From Magnetofaba australis IT-1 (GTDB lineage: Bacteria; Pseudomonadota; Magnetococcia; Magnetococcales; Magnetococcaceae), in contig NZ_LVJN01000012.1 in NCBI RefSeq assembly GCF_002109495.1, forward strand, positions 1-64,000: DNA of 64,000 nucleotides, in the 5' to 3' direction. The position numbers were made by a program, and so were the translations under genes. Position 1 is the stretch's first letter. Every line of letters begins with the position of its first letter. The notes under the pieces are model-generated. The model was not told the origin of the DNA, ran no database searches, and worked only from the letters and a program-made list of their open reading frames with translations. Shown in pieces: positions 9,574 through 18,802 of the stretch.

Positions 9574-10191
9574 GTGACCATATTGAACAATCCCAAGGAG
9601 TTCTCGGAAACCGCGCTCTCCATCCTCGAGCACGCTATTCCGCTGTTCGCGGAAAAAGGCTATGCAGGCGTTTCCATGCGGGAGATCGCCCAGGCCGTGG
9701 GGATCCGTGCGGCGACCATCTACCACCACTTTCCCAACAAGGAAGCCCTGCATCTGGGGGCCATGGCCCTTGCCTTCGCCGACAAGGCGGAAGGCATGGC
9801 GCAGGCCCTGTCGGAACCGGGAACGCCTCAGGATCGGTTGCGCCGATTGATTTTCCGCTTTACCGAGCTGATGAGCCGGGACCGCAATTTCCGCCTGCTG
9901 CTGCAACGGGAGCTGATGGATGGCGACGAAGCGCGATTGAAAGTTTTGGCTGAGAAAGTGTTCAAGGACCAGTTCAACGGTCTGGCCGAATTGGCCGCTT
10001 CGGTTTCCCCCGGCTGCGATGCCCACCTGCTGGCCATATCCATGGCGGGGCTGGTGCTCTATCACCTGGAGACCGGCCCCATCCGCAAATTTCTCCCGGG
10101 CGGTCGTGTGGAACACGACGATCCTTCCGTCATTGCCGGGCATGTCACCACCATCCTGCTGCATGGCATGGGGGGGTGTGCCAAACCATGA
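9574..10191 (+). CDS. TetR/AcrR-family transcriptional repressor
   Basis: A 205-residue one-component regulator. The N-terminal ~60 residues form the TetR helix-turn-helix: AIPLFAEKGYAGVSMREIAQAVGIRAATIYHHFPNK, with the characteristic xIYHHFxxK end. The rest is an all-helical ligand domain. The start is a GTG preceded by AGAGAGG. It overlaps the adaptor gene start (ATGA), so it is the first gene of an efflux operon that it most likely represses through the palindrome at 9545-9560. The inducing ligand is unknown. Confidence 0.92.
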   Translation: MTILNNPKEFSETALSILEHAIPLFAEKGYAGVSMREIAQAVGIRAATIYHHFPNKEALHLGAMALAFADKAEGMAQALSEPGTPQDRLRRLIFRFTELMSRDRNFRLLLQRELMDGDEARLKVLAEKVFKDQFNGLAELAASVSPGCDAHLLAISMAGLVLYHLETGPIRKFLPGGRVEHDDPSVIAGHVTTILLHGMGGCAKP

Positions 10192-11258
10192 CTTCCAGTC
10201 GAACATGGGGCTTGGTCTCGATCATCCTGTTCGCGGTGACTGCGCCTGTTTGGGCAACCGGACCAGAGGTGGGGCCTGACCGGATTTGGCGTGGGTTGGC
10301 GCTTGCCACCGTGGAGAGGCGGGCCATTCCTCTTGTTTATGAATCCCCCGGTCATGTCATGGCCAGAGAGTCCATTGCCGTAGCCTCGCGCATCACCGGT
10401 TTTGTGGAACAGGTCGCGGTGGAGATCGGGGATGTGGTGGAGAAAGGCGCATTGCTGGTTGCCCTGGATGACACCCAGATCGAAAGGAGCATTGCCGAAG
10501 CGGAAGCGGCATTGGCGGCGGCCCGTCTGGATATGGAGGATGCCCGGCGGGATGTGGCCAAGTATCAGGCCTTGCTTGAAAAGCAGACCGGCTCCCGGGA
10601 GCGGCTGGAGAAAAGCCGATTGCGCCTTGATCTGGCCCGGGTGGAGGTAGAACGCGCCACAGCGGTGCTTAGGTCGCTCAAGGCCGAACGGGTCTATATC
10701 CGTATGGTTTCACCATTCAAGGCACGCATCACAGGCCGTTCGGTTGATCCGGGAGCCTTGGCCACGGTGGGAGCGCCTCTTCTCCACCTGGAACGTGTCG
10801 GGCAACAGGAATTCGAAACACGGCTGCCACGCCGATTTCTCGGGCATTTGGCTCCGGCTGGGTCGGTCATGATCCGGCTGGACGGCGGGACGGAATGGAT
10901 CCGCGCCATAGTGAGCCATGTCGTGGAGGTGGTTGATCCCAATTCAGGAACGGGGTTGGTCCGGGCGATACTGCCCGAGGCGTTGACCATCCCCTCCGGC
11001 ACGTTCGGCACGCTTCATCTGACGGTTGGGCATGATGACGGTATGGTCGTTCCCAAGGCAACGCTCACCCTGCGAGCGGGGGTGACGGGCTGTTTCCAAC
11101 AAACGGCGGACGGGACCTTGCGTTTCCGTGCCGTACGAACAGGGAGAAATCTGGCCGACGGACAGGTCGAGATCCATTCCGGGTTGAATGGGGATGAAGA
11201 GTTGGTCGTCGATCCTCCCAGGCTGCTCCGTGACGGTGATCGGATGGCGATGCCATGA
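10188..11258 (+). CDS. RND efflux periplasmic adaptor (membrane fusion) protein
   Basis: A 356-residue HlyD/AcrA-type adaptor linking the inner-membrane pump to an outer-membrane channel. A signal-like N-terminus (hydrophobic SIILFAVTAPVWA) precedes the barrel/lipoyl segment with GFVEQVAVEIGDVVEKGALLVALDD, a coiled-coil hairpin (about 100-165) and the second lipoyl half VSPFKARITGRSVDPGALATVGAPLLHLE. No lipobox cysteine was seen. The ATG at 10188 overlaps the TetR stop as ATGA, and the gene's own stop overlaps the pump start in the same way, indicating translational coupling. No outer-membrane factor gene follows, so a channel encoded elsewhere would be needed. Confidence 0.91.
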   Translation: MTSSRTWGLVSIILFAVTAPVWATGPEVGPDRIWRGLALATVERRAIPLVYESPGHVMARESIAVASRITGFVEQVAVEIGDVVEKGALLVALDDTQIERSIAEAEAALAAARLDMEDARRDVAKYQALLEKQTGSRERLEKSRLRLDLARVEVERATAVLRSLKAERVYIRMVSPFKARITGRSVDPGALATVGAPLLHLERVGQQEFETRLPRRFLGHLAPAGSVMIRLDGGTEWIRAIVSHVVEVVDPNSGTGLVRAILPEALTIPSGTFGTLHLTVGHDDGMVVPKATLTLRAGVTGCFQQTADGTLRFRAVRTGRNLADGQVEIHSGLNGDEELVVDPPRLLRDGDRMAMP

Positions 11259-14200
11259 TGCCGGAGCGTCTCAACTGGCCGGGCCGTTTGGCGCGGGCCT
11301 TTGTCGCTTCACGTCTGACCCCTCTGATGGCTGTGGCGATACTGCTGTTTGGCGTGATCGGCCTGACCTTCACGCCACGGGAGGAAAACCCCCAGATCAT
11401 CGTCCCCGCCGCCGAGGTGGCCATCGCATTCCCCGGCCATTCCCCCACCGAGGTTGAACACCTGCTGCTCTCCCCTCTGGAAGCCGAACTGGCGGCTATC
11501 GATGGGGTGAAGAATATCCACGGGGTCGCCCTCGATGGCGCGGCCCAGGTGATGGTGGAATTCCGCGTGGGACAGGATCCTGAGAGGTCTCTGGTCCGCC
11601 TCTATGACCGAGTGCTGGGCTACTCTTTGCCCCCCGGAGCGGGAGAGCCGCGCATCCGGCGTATCGACGTGGACGATGTTCCGGTCTTCACCGTAACGCT
11701 GGCCTCGGCATCCCATGACGACCATGCCTTGCGCCGCATGGCCCAGCGAGTCTTGGAACGGTTGCGGTCAACCCCCGGCGTCGGGCGTGGCCGGATCGTC
11801 GGCGGGCGCAGTCGTGAGGTGCGGATTGAAACCACGCCGGAGCGCCTGCAGGCATCCGGCATGACGCTGAATGGACTGGTGGCGGCCCTGGGGGCTGCGG
11901 ATCACTATCGACCCATTGATCATCGAGTCCATGTTGGGGAAAACCATTCACTGCGGCTGTCGTCCCGCCTGGCCTCAGTCCAAGATGTGGCGCGGATCGT
12001 TGTGGGCCGGTTCGATGGCGGTCTGGTTCGGGTGGAAGATATCGCTGATGTAGTGGATGGTCCCACTGAAGAGCCTGACAGCTTGACCCGTTTCCTTTAC
12101 GGCGCTGCGGACAGCCGTTCGATTGAGATGGATGGTGCGGGCATGGCGGCCGTCACGGTGGCCATCGCCAAACGCCCCGGAGTCAATGCGGTGGACCTGA
12201 CCGCCGCGTTGCGCCAGCGGCTGGCCACTATGGAAAAAGGGTTCCTGCCCCCCGGGGTGCATCAGGAGATCACCCGGGACGATGGCCACAAAGCGGACCG
12301 GACTGTGACCATCCTGGTGGAACATCTCTTCATCGCCATCGGCGCGGTGACCCTGGTGCTCTGGCTGTTTTTGGGATTCCGAGCAGCGGCCATGGTGGCC
12401 ATCACCATTCCGCTGGTTTTCGCCGTGGTGATGGGAATGGACCTGCTGGCGGGGCCGACGCTCAACCGCATCACCCTCTACGCCCTGATCCTGGCCCTGG
12501 GCATGCTGGTGGATGACGCCATCGTGGTAGCGGAAAACACCCACAGGCACTTCCATGGCCTACCTCTGAAAGCCACCAACGAGCAGCGCATCGCGGCGGC
12601 GGTCACCGCCACCCACGAGATCGGCAACCCCACCACGCTGGCCACCTTCACCGTGGTGCTGGTCTTTCTTTCCCTGACCCTGGTCAGTGGCATGCTGGGG
12701 CAGTATTTCATGCCCATCACCTTCAACGTGCCGGTGGCGATGATCGCCTCCCTGATCATCGCCTACAGCATGATGCCATGGCTTGCCCGGGGGTTCATGA
12801 AGACCGATGGTGGGGAGGCCGGGGAAAGCCACGGCTGGTTGGAGCGGGGCTATCGTGGCTTCATGCTGCATCTGTTGAACCATGGGGTGACACGCTGGCT
12901 GGTCTACCTGGGCATCTTCGGCCTGTTGGTGCTGGCCCTGTTGCAACCGGCCTGGCAGTTCGTGCGGCCCCAGGGGATTGCCGGGGAAGTCTCCCCTCTG
13001 GGAATTCCTCTGGCCTTTCTGCCCAAAGATGACAAAAACACCTTCCTGGTGCATATCCATCTTCCGGAAACTACGCCACTGGAAATCACCGACCGGGCGG
13101 CCCGGGAGGTGGAAGCACTACTGCGGGTTCATCCAGAGGTGCGCAACCTCCAGACCCATGTTGGTTTTCCTGCGGTGATTGACTTCAATGGCCAGCTCAA
13201 GGGAAGCGGCGGCAATATCGGGCCACAATTTGCTGAGGTCCGGGTCAACCTGACCGACAAGGGGAGCCGGGACCGCACCTCCATCGAAATCGTTCAGGCG
13301 CTGCGGGAGCCGGTGGCCCGCATTGCGGCCCGTTACCCCGGAGGCATCATTCAACTGGTGGAGGATCCCCCCGGCCCCCCCGTGCGGGCGACGGTGCTGG
13401 CGGAACTGTACGGCCCGGATATCGACCGGTTGGAACGGCTGGGAAAACGGGTGGTGGAGGCATTCCGGAACACATGGGACATGGCCGAGGTGTGGGCCAG
13501 CATGCCGTTCGATGTCAAGGAGTACCGCTTTTCCCTGCGCCGTAACCGGATCGCCATGGCCGGTTTGACTGCCGCTCAGGTGGGTGATGCCCTGACTATG
13601 ATGTTGGCGGGAGGAACCCTGGCCCATCTGCACCCGGGCGAAGAACGCGAGCCGGTGCCGATCCGTTTGCATATTCCCCGGCGGCATCGTGTTGACCCCG
13701 ATATGCTGGAGCGGGCCTTTATCGATGGGCCGGAGGGTCGGCGCATTCCCCTATCCGAACTGGTGGACGTGTCCATGACAAGCGTGCCACGCCCCATCCA
13801 TCACAAGAACGGAGAGCGCGTGGTTCTGGTGGGGGGGGAGCTGGCCGCCTCGGCCCCGGTCTACGCGGTGCTGGATCTGGACCGTCGTCTGGATGGCATG
13901 AAGTTGGAACAGGGTGAAATCCTTGAAACGGGCAATCTGCGCTTCAACCCCGTCCGCCCCGAGATTCTCGAAGGCTACCGTTTGTTGTGGGAGGGTGAAC
14001 TGCGCCTGACGCTGGATGCTTTCCGGGACATGGGACTTGCTCTCGGCATGGCGTTGGCGGCGGTCTTTTTTCTGTTGGTGGGCTATTACCGCCGGTTTCG
14101 GCTCCCCATTCTGGCCATGACGGTGGTGCCACTGGCCTTCATCGGCGTTTTTCCCGGCCATTGGTTGCTGGGGCAATCCTTTTCCGCCGCCTCCATGGTG

Positions 14201-14497
14201 GGGGTGATCGCCCTGGCCGGCGTGGTGGTGCGCAACTCCCTGTTGATCATCGATTTCGCCCGGGAGTATCGCAAAAAGGGGTTTGAGCCGGACGCTTCTG
14301 CCCTGGAAGCAGGAGCCGTTCGTCTGCGGCCCATTTTGTTGACCACCCTGGCCATCGTTCTGGGGACCGCCATCATGGTGCCGGATCCGGTTTTCGGCGG
14401 CTTGGCCATCGCCCTGATTTTTGGCTCGGTCAGCTCAGCGTTGTTTGGATTGGTGGTGGTGCCTTTGCTCTATCGGGCTTGGAATCTCAAAACCTAG
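11255..14497 (+). CDS. RND-family efflux pump permease
   Basis: A 1080-residue inner-membrane proton-driven transporter of the AcrB/MexB superfamily, slightly longer than typical HAE1 pumps. After the first membrane helix there is a large periplasmic loop. The TM4 signature ALGMLVDDAIVVAENTHRH contains the paired aspartates of proton relay. A second loop includes DIDRLERLGKRVVEAFRN, and the C-terminal helices contain GVIALAGVVVRNSLLIIDF and LRPILLTTLAIVLG. The divergent sequence fits the subgroup common in environmental proteobacteria; the substrate is unknown. Its TAG stop overlaps the TAG stop of the opposing HTH gene within a CTAG, placing the pump directly against the prophage/recombinase module. 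Confidence 0.94.
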   Translation: MMPERLNWPGRLARAFVASRLTPLMAVAILLFGVIGLTFTPREENPQIIVPAAEVAIAFPGHSPTEVEHLLLSPLEAELAAIDGVKNIHGVALDGAAQVMVEFRVGQDPERSLVRLYDRVLGYSLPPGAGEPRIRRIDVDDVPVFTVTLASASHDDHALRRMAQRVLERLRSTPGVGRGRIVGGRSREVRIETTPERLQASGMTLNGLVAALGAADHYRPIDHRVHVGENHSLRLSSRLASVQDVARIVVGRFDGGLVRVEDIADVVDGPTEEPDSLTRFLYGAADSRSIEMDGAGMAAVTVAIAKRPGVNAVDLTAALRQRLATMEKGFLPPGVHQEITRDDGHKADRTVTILVEHLFIAIGAVTLVLWLFLGFRAAAMVAITIPLVFAVVMGMDLLAGPTLNRITLYALILALGMLVDDAIVVAENTHRHFHGLPLKATNEQRIAAAVTATHEIGNPTTLATFTVVLVFLSLTLVSGMLGQYFMPITFNVPVAMIASLIIAYSMMPWLARGFMKTDGGEAGESHGWLERGYRGFMLHLLNHGVTRWLVYLGIFGLLVLALLQPAWQFVRPQGIAGEVSPLGIPLAFLPKDDKNTFLVHIHLPETTPLEITDRAAREVEALLRVHPEVRNLQTHVGFPAVIDFNGQLKGSGGNIGPQFAEVRVNLTDKGSRDRTSIEIVQALREPVARIAARYPGGIIQLVEDPPGPPVRATVLAELYGPDIDRLERLGKRVVEAFRNTWDMAEVWASMPFDVKEYRFSLRRNRIAMAGLTAAQVGDALTMMLAGGTLAHLHPGEEREPVPIRLHIPRRHRVDPDMLERAFIDGPEGRRIPLSELVDVSMTSVPRPIHHKNGERVVLVGGELAASAPVYAVLDLDRRLDGMKLEQGEILETGNLRFNPVRPEILEGYRLLWEGELRLTLDAFRDMGLALGMALAAVFFLLVGYYRRFRLPILAMTVVPLAFIGVFPGHWLLGQSFSAASMVGVIALAGVVVRNSLLIIDFAREYRKKGFEPDASALEAGAVRLRPILLTTLAIVLGTAIMVPDPVFGGLAIALIFGSVSSALFGLVVVPLLYRAWNLKT

Positions 14498-14892
14498 AAG
14501 AAATACTCCTTTTGATCTTTCCAAACCAACGAAAATGGGCTCCTAAGCGACTCCAGGCTGATGGTGTCGGGATAAGACCCATCAAGAATGGACTCGACAA
14601 TCTCTGGAGCCAGAGAATTCAGGCGCAGGGTGCGGGCCATGAAGGATTTGTCCACCCCCTCCTGGCGGGCCAGGTCCTTGATGGTGGCCGCTGCGCCGTT
14701 CTCCAGCATACTCTGCCAGCGGCGGGCCTTGGCCAGGGCGCGCACCACCGGGTCGTCATGGAACCGGTCCGGTTCGTCGCCCGTCCTGGCGGCTCCCGAG
14801 GTGACGATGACCTTCTTGCCGCCGCGCCGCCGGAGCGCCATGGGGATGTGAATGTGGAGGATAGTTCCGTCGTCGGACAATCGCGTTCTCAT
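14494..14892 (-). CDS. KorB/ParB-like helix-turn-helix protein of the recombinase module
   Basis: A 132-residue protein. Its centre resembles the KorB/ParB-type helix-turn-helix: TIKDLARQEGVDKSFMARTLRLNSLAPEIVESILDG (about residues 71-106), preceded by a basic RRRGGKK segment. The ATG overlaps the TGA of the serine recombinase as ATGA, so the two are translationally coupled. The same small HTH protein is commonly found behind DUF2924-associated recombinases in alphaproteobacteria (recalled, not searched). It could control excision or act as a directionality factor; that role is inferred. Confidence 0.72.
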   Translation of the reverse strand: MRTRLSDDGTILHIHIPMALRRRGGKKVIVTSGAARTGDEPDRFHDDPVVRALAKARRWQSMLENGAAATIKDLARQEGVDKSFMARTLRLNSLAPEIVESILDGSYPDTISLESLRSPFSLVWKDQKEYFF

Positions 14893-16247
14893 GCCACGTT
14901 CCTCTCTTCCTCGTTGACCAGTTCATCCACCAGCGCACCCAGGCCGTCCACCCGCAGGCGCAGGTCGATGCCGGTGGTGGTGACCACCATGGATTCCACC
15001 AGCAGTTTGAGCAGCCGATTCTGCTCCAAGGGGAAAAGCTCCTCCCACACCGGATCCAGGCTGGTCAGTTGCTTGATGACCGTGCGATCCGGGCGCTTCG
15101 CGCCGTTCCGCTTGACCTGCTGAAGGGCTTTGGCGACCACTTCCGGCGTCTGAATGAGCCGGCGGACATGGTCCAGAACCAGCCGCTCCAACTCCGCCGC
15201 CGGCACGCTGGGCAGCCGGCATTGGTCGTGACCGGCCCGGGCGGCGTTGATGCAGATGTAATAGCGGTACTGGATCTGCCCCTTCTTGCGGGAGTGGGTC
15301 GGTTTCATGGCCATGTCGCAGTGGCCGCAGCGCACCAGCCCCTTGAGGGGAAACGGCGTCTGCCCCCTGGGCAATGTCGTCCGGTCCCGCCGGTGCTCAT
15401 CGATGAGGCCGTGGACCCGATCCCAAAGCTCCTGGGTGATGATGGGCTTGTGTCTGCCGGGGAACGACTCCCCCTTGTAGGTCGCCTCCCCCAGGTAGAC
15501 CCGGTTCTTGAGGATGCGGTACAGCGCCGCCTTGTGGATCGGCTTGCCCGGACGATGCACCCCGGAAGCCGTGGTCCAGCTTTTGTTCTGGATGCCGGCG
15601 GCGCGCAGATCCCGCACCACCTGGGTCGGCGATCCGCACTCGGCGAAGCGGCGGAAGATGTAGCGCACCTGTTCGGATTCATCCCGATTGATCACCAGTT
15701 CCCTGCTGCGGATGTCGTATCCCAACGGGGGGTGGCCGCCCATCCAGAGGCCCTTCTGGCGGGATGCGGCATACTTGTCGCGGATGCGGTCTGCCGTGGT
15801 CTCTCTTTCGAACTGGGCAAAACTCAAAAGAATGTTCAGCGTCAGCCGCCCCATGGAGGTGGCGGTGTTGAACGACTGGGTGACGCTGGTGAAGGTGATG
15901 CCGTGGCGCTCGAAGGTCTCCATCAGCCGGGTGAAATCGGCCAGGGAGCGGGAAAGCCGGTCGATCTTGTAGACTACCACGCATTTCACCTTGCCGGACT
16001 CGATGTCAGCCATGAGGCGTTTCAACGCCGGGCGGTTGGTGTTGCCGCCGGAATAGGCCGGATCGTCGTAGTGGTCGGAAACCGGAATCCACCCTTCCGC
16101 CTTCTGGCTGGTGATGTACGCCAGACAGGCTTCCCGTTGCGCCTCCAGGGAGTTGAACTCCTGGTCCAGCCCCTCGTCGGTGGATTTGCGGGTGTAGACG
16201 GCGCAGGGAACCTTGGCCGTGGTGTCGATGGCGGTTTTGCGGCTCAT
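14889..16247 (-). CDS. Large serine recombinase (site-specific integrase)
   Basis: A 452-residue resolvase/invertase-type recombinase with all expected parts. The N-terminal catalytic domain has the nucleophile serine in AVYTRKSTDEG (about residue 22), YKIDRLSRS and FAQFERETTADRIRDK. A recombinase domain follows (GHPPLGYD...ILKNRVYLGEATYKG), then a zinc ribbon with RCGHCDMAMKP and a later YICINAARAGHDQC, and a C-terminal coiled-coil tail. I chose the ATG at 16247, which overlaps the DUF2924 stop (ATGA); an in-frame extension upstream has out-of-frame-like composition. It is the only integrase in the window, so it probably integrates and excises the prophage. Confidence 0.93.
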   Translation of the reverse strand: MSRKTAIDTTAKVPCAVYTRKSTDEGLDQEFNSLEAQREACLAYITSQKAEGWIPVSDHYDDPAYSGGNTNRPALKRLMADIESGKVKCVVVYKIDRLSRSLADFTRLMETFERHGITFTSVTQSFNTATSMGRLTLNILLSFAQFERETTADRIRDKYAASRQKGLWMGGHPPLGYDIRSRELVINRDESEQVRYIFRRFAECGSPTQVVRDLRAAGIQNKSWTTASGVHRPGKPIHKAALYRILKNRVYLGEATYKGESFPGRHKPIITQELWDRVHGLIDEHRRDRTTLPRGQTPFPLKGLVRCGHCDMAMKPTHSRKKGQIQYRYYICINAARAGHDQCRLPSVPAAELERLVLDHVRRLIQTPEVVAKALQQVKRNGAKRPDRTVIKQLTSLDPVWEELFPLEQNRLLKLLVESMVVTTTGIDLRLRVDGLGALVDELVNEEERNVA

Positions 16248-16681
16248 GGCTTGCCACCCTTCCGCAGGCCGAAGAACAGCGGCCCCGACCAGTGGGTGCC
16301 GGTGATGGCCTTGGCCACGCCGGACAGGCTGCGGTATTTCCGGCCCTGGTATTCGAAGCCCACCTCCAGGATTGTCACCACATGCTCGACGCCCTTCCAT
16401 TCACGGATCAACCGCGCCCCTGGGGCAGGCAGGGCCGTGTCGGCGCGCAGGGTGCTGATCGGCTTTTGAACCGCCTCCCCCCTGGCCAGGCCATCGAGGA
16501 TGGTTTCCGCCGTCTGGGACAGCCCGCCATGGGCCAGCTCCTGGATGCGCCACGCCAGACGCCGGACCAGGTAGTGCTTCCCGGCTTGGGGCGGGTCGGC
16601 TTCGAACAGGCTGCGCCAGAGTTGGTTGAGTTCCTGGGTGGATTTTTTCGGCAGCCCAGCGATTTCTGCAAGCACCGTCAT
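16244..16681 (-). CDS. DUF2924 family protein
   Basis: A 145-residue protein with the recognisable DUF2924 pattern: TQELNQLWRSLFEADPPQ, then LVRRLAWRIQELAHGGLS, and the C-terminal GRKYRSLSGVAKAITGTHWSGPLFFGL. The C-terminal motif resembles RAMA/SAM-associated DNA-binding domains, so a DNA-binding accessory role in recombination is plausible but unproven. The ATG at 16681 is preceded by GGAGG at good spacing. It is coupled by overlap to the recombinase and follows a 65-residue companion gene. Confidence 0.85.
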   Translation of the reverse strand: MTVLAEIAGLPKKSTQELNQLWRSLFEADPPQAGKHYLVRRLAWRIQELAHGGLSQTAETILDGLARGEAVQKPISTLRADTALPAPGARLIREWKGVEHVVTILEVGFEYQGRKYRSLSGVAKAITGTHWSGPLFFGLRKGGKP

Positions 16682-16685
16682 GATT

Positions 16686-16883
16686 TCACTCCTCCATTCT
16701 GTTATTGTGGACGGTGTCATGAGGGCTCGTTTGGTTGCCGTTATCCAGGGAATAACTCTCTGGTTTCCCGGATTCTCCGGACTTCTTGAGTTGTAAGCGA
16801 ATGACGCCGGCGGCGAGGATCGCGGCGACCTCATCCAGGCGCTGGTCGGGTGGCATCTGGTCGGGGTGGATGGTGTTGATCAT
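16686..16883 (-). CDS. Small conserved protein of the DUF2924-recombinase module
   Basis: A 65-residue reading frame with the motif HPDQMPPDQRLDEVAAILAAG, which I recognise as typical of small genes upstream of DUF2924 and serine recombinases. GGAG lies seven bases before the ATG. It ends 4 bases before the DUF2924 start. The C-terminal half is polar and Asn-rich. Function is unknown; its constant position suggests regulation or partnering of the recombinase. Confidence 0.65.
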   Translation of the reverse strand: MINTIHPDQMPPDQRLDEVAAILAAGVIRLQLKKSGESGKPESYSLDNGNQTSPHDTVHNNRMEE

Positions 16884-16905
16884 GGCACGGCTCCAAACAT
16901 TCGTT

Positions 16906-16923
16906 GATCCTGTCTTCAGGATC
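16906..16923. promoter_or_regulatory. Perfect inverted repeat between divergent genes
   Basis: GATCCTG-TCTT-CAGGATC is a perfect 7-bp inverted repeat, 23 bases upstream of the leftward recombinase module and about 190 bases before the rightward gene at 17111. It could be an operator for the module or a short hairpin; no protein partner is evident. Confidence 0.35.
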
Positions 16924-17110
16924 CCGGAAGTCGAGGAAGGGAAAAATATCGGAACCCTGCAAGGAAAAGGTTTCGATGCCGGGAGACTGCCTTCAAGGCA
17001 GAGTCAATTGATTGAAAAAGTGATGGATTATCCGTTCCCGCGTTGAAGCTGTCAGGCGGCGGTGCGGAATGAATTGATGGGATATGAGGACATGAGGAGG
17101 AACATGAGGG

Positions 17111-17872
17111 ATGCCCGCACGACGAGACATTGACCCGCCACGGCTGGTTTCACTGAAACAGGCGGTGTTCTGGATCGCCTTCGACGCCTACAACGGTCCT
17201 TCAGCCGAGCAGGTGCGGCGGTTCAAGGATCAGGCTGAGGGTTCTCCCGAGGCTTCACCTGGGGGAATGTCCCCGGAGCAACTGCGCGTGAAAGCCGAAG
17301 AGCGGGCGTGGCAGGAATTGCGGGAGGCGTTGGGACAGGGAGATCTGTTGGCGAAGGGAAGATTTTCAGACCAGCGCATTCGCCAGCAGTGGCGGGTCAT
17401 CAATCCGGATGAAGCCTGGGAGATGCACGCCGCCAACCCGACTTCCATCCCAGCCCAGCATTGGCTGGAGGGGAATGTGGATTGGCGGACGGGAACGTTG
17501 ACCTTCAGAGGCGGCCAGTACATCGAGGTCGCGATTCCCGAACCTCTCCTGCACTGCCTGTGGCCCGATCCTTCCCTGGTTGGAGCGCAGGAATCTCCCG
17601 CAAGCCGCTGGAAGAGTGGCAAGCCAGCCCTGCGGAGCGCTCCCACGGAACACCTGGAGCTGATCAACAAGGCCGTGGCGCATTTTTGGGTCGATGGCCG
17701 TGAGCCCACGGCAACCAAAACCGAGATCGTGGATTGGCTCGTGCAGCATCAGGCGGACGGGCAACCGGTCTCGGACAATCTGGCCCAGGCCATCGGCACC
17801 ATGATTCTGCCCCTTCACCTTCGGAAGGGTGGCATCAAATCGCAGAAGTGGATGGGGAATCGGAAAAGATGA
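17111..17872 (+). CDS. Hypothetical protein, rightward gene at the lysis end of the prophage
   Basis: A 253-residue protein that I do not recognise. Its composition is that of a real protein (LKQAVFWIAFDAYNGPS near the N-terminus, a central ERAWQELREALGQGDLLAKGR, and a C-terminal helical segment with KTEIVDWLVQHQ). No signal peptide or membrane segment was seen. An AGGAGG lies just upstream, and an earlier ATG at 17104 gives only a few codons. It reads against the late operon and its TGA abuts the lysozyme stop, so it may be an accessory or lysogeny-expressed gene. Confidence 0.65.
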   Translation: MPARRDIDPPRLVSLKQAVFWIAFDAYNGPSAEQVRRFKDQAEGSPEASPGGMSPEQLRVKAEERAWQELREALGQGDLLAKGRFSDQRIRQQWRVINPDEAWEMHAANPTSIPAQHWLEGNVDWRTGTLTFRGGQYIEVAIPEPLLHCLWPDPSLVGAQESPASRWKSGKPALRSAPTEHLELINKAVAHFWVDGREPTATKTEIVDWLVQHQADGQPVSDNLAQAIGTMILPLHLRKGGIKSQKWMGNRKR

Positions 17873-18310
17873 TCAGGCGGACTGGTACAGCAGGCCTTCC
17901 GCCTCACGGCGGCGGATCAGCCCCTTCAATTTCCGCCCCCCGGCCCAGACCCAGCGCAGGAATTCGCGGGGGACATCCTCGTGCTCTTCCCGGTTGACCT
18001 TGCGGCGGAGCGTGGAGCGCTGCAAGGCCCCGGAACCCAGGTTGAAGGTGAAGGAGACCAGGGCGTCGAACTGGCCATCCGACAGAGGGGTGTCGACCAA
18101 GCGCAAGACCGCCTGTTCGGCCCAGGCCACGTCCTGTTTGAGCAGTACCTCCGCATCAAGACGGGAGATGGGTTCCTCGAACGTTTCTCCCTGGCGAACG
18201 ACATGCCCATAGCCGATGGTGGGCCAGCCGGCGGGACAGATGTAGACGGTCGGGCTGAACCCCTCGAACCGCTTGATCAGGTTCAGCCCCTCTTCGGTGA
18301 TGTGGCGCAT
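17873..18310 (-). CDS. Phage lysozyme (endolysin, GH24 type)
   Basis: A 145-residue muramidase that cleaves the cell-wall glycan at the end of the lytic cycle. The N-terminus has the catalytic region LIKRFEGFSPTVYICPAGWPTIGYGH, with the E and the YGH segment spaced as in T4-type/P22-type lysozymes. The core FNLGSGALQRSTLRRKVN and the C-terminal GLIRRREAEGLLY match the family. No signal peptide or signal-arrest helix was seen, so release probably depends on the upstream holin-like gene. It is the last gene of the leftward late operon. Confidence 0.93.
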   Translation of the reverse strand: MRHITEEGLNLIKRFEGFSPTVYICPAGWPTIGYGHVVRQGETFEEPISRLDAEVLLKQDVAWAEQAVLRLVDTPLSDGQFDALVSFTFNLGSGALQRSTLRRKVNREEHEDVPREFLRWVWAGGRKLKGLIRRREAEGLLYQSA

Positions 18311-18314
18311 GTCG

Positions 18315-18770
18315 TCACCCCTTCCGGAACTTGGTCAGCGCCCGCTGTCCAAACCAGAAGGACATGACCGCCGCGAACAGGGCCGACGTCTCCTCATCCC
18401 AGATCTTCGGCAGCGCTTCCACGACCGACAGGTCCGCATGCTGGGCCAAGGACCACAGCGCCGCACCCTTCACGGCGACGAACAGCATGAAGAAGGCATA
18501 GGTGATGACGGGACGCACGGAACCCCGCAGACCATCGATCCACCGCACTCCCGTGGGCTGAACGGTCTGGTACAGGGCCTTGCTTTCCTCGATATCCGCC
18601 TGGATCTGAATTTCCTCCAGACGCTGCTGATGCCCGAGCCGGAGCTGATCCATCTGGCGATCCAGAATGGCCAACTCGTGGTTGCGGTCCTGGCGTTCGC
18701 GGAACATGCGCAGGATCTCGGGGAATGCGCTGGAGATGAAGCCCAACAGGCTTCCGAGCAGAGTCAACAT
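18315..18770 (-). CDS. Holin-like membrane protein (GTA_holin_3TM type)
   Basis: A 151-residue protein with a hydrophobic N-terminus (LTLLGSLLGFISSAF), a charged coiled-coil middle rich in Gln/Glu/Arg, then two hydrophobic stretches (PVITYAFFMLFVAVKGAALW and TSALFAAVMSFWFGQRAL). This N-terminal helix, soluble coil and two C-terminal helices resemble the three-TM holin family known from gene-transfer agents. Its place directly upstream of the lysozyme supports a lysis role. GGAG precedes the ATG. The family name is from memory. Confidence 0.72.
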   Translation of the reverse strand: MLTLLGSLLGFISSAFPEILRMFRERQDRNHELAILDRQMDQLRLGHQQRLEEIQIQADIEESKALYQTVQPTGVRWIDGLRGSVRPVITYAFFMLFVAVKGAALWSLAQHADLSVVEALPKIWDEETSALFAAVMSFWFGQRALTKFRKG

Positions 18771-18802
18771 GGGATGTCTCCGTGATTGGGGGTTGGGGTG
18801 AT

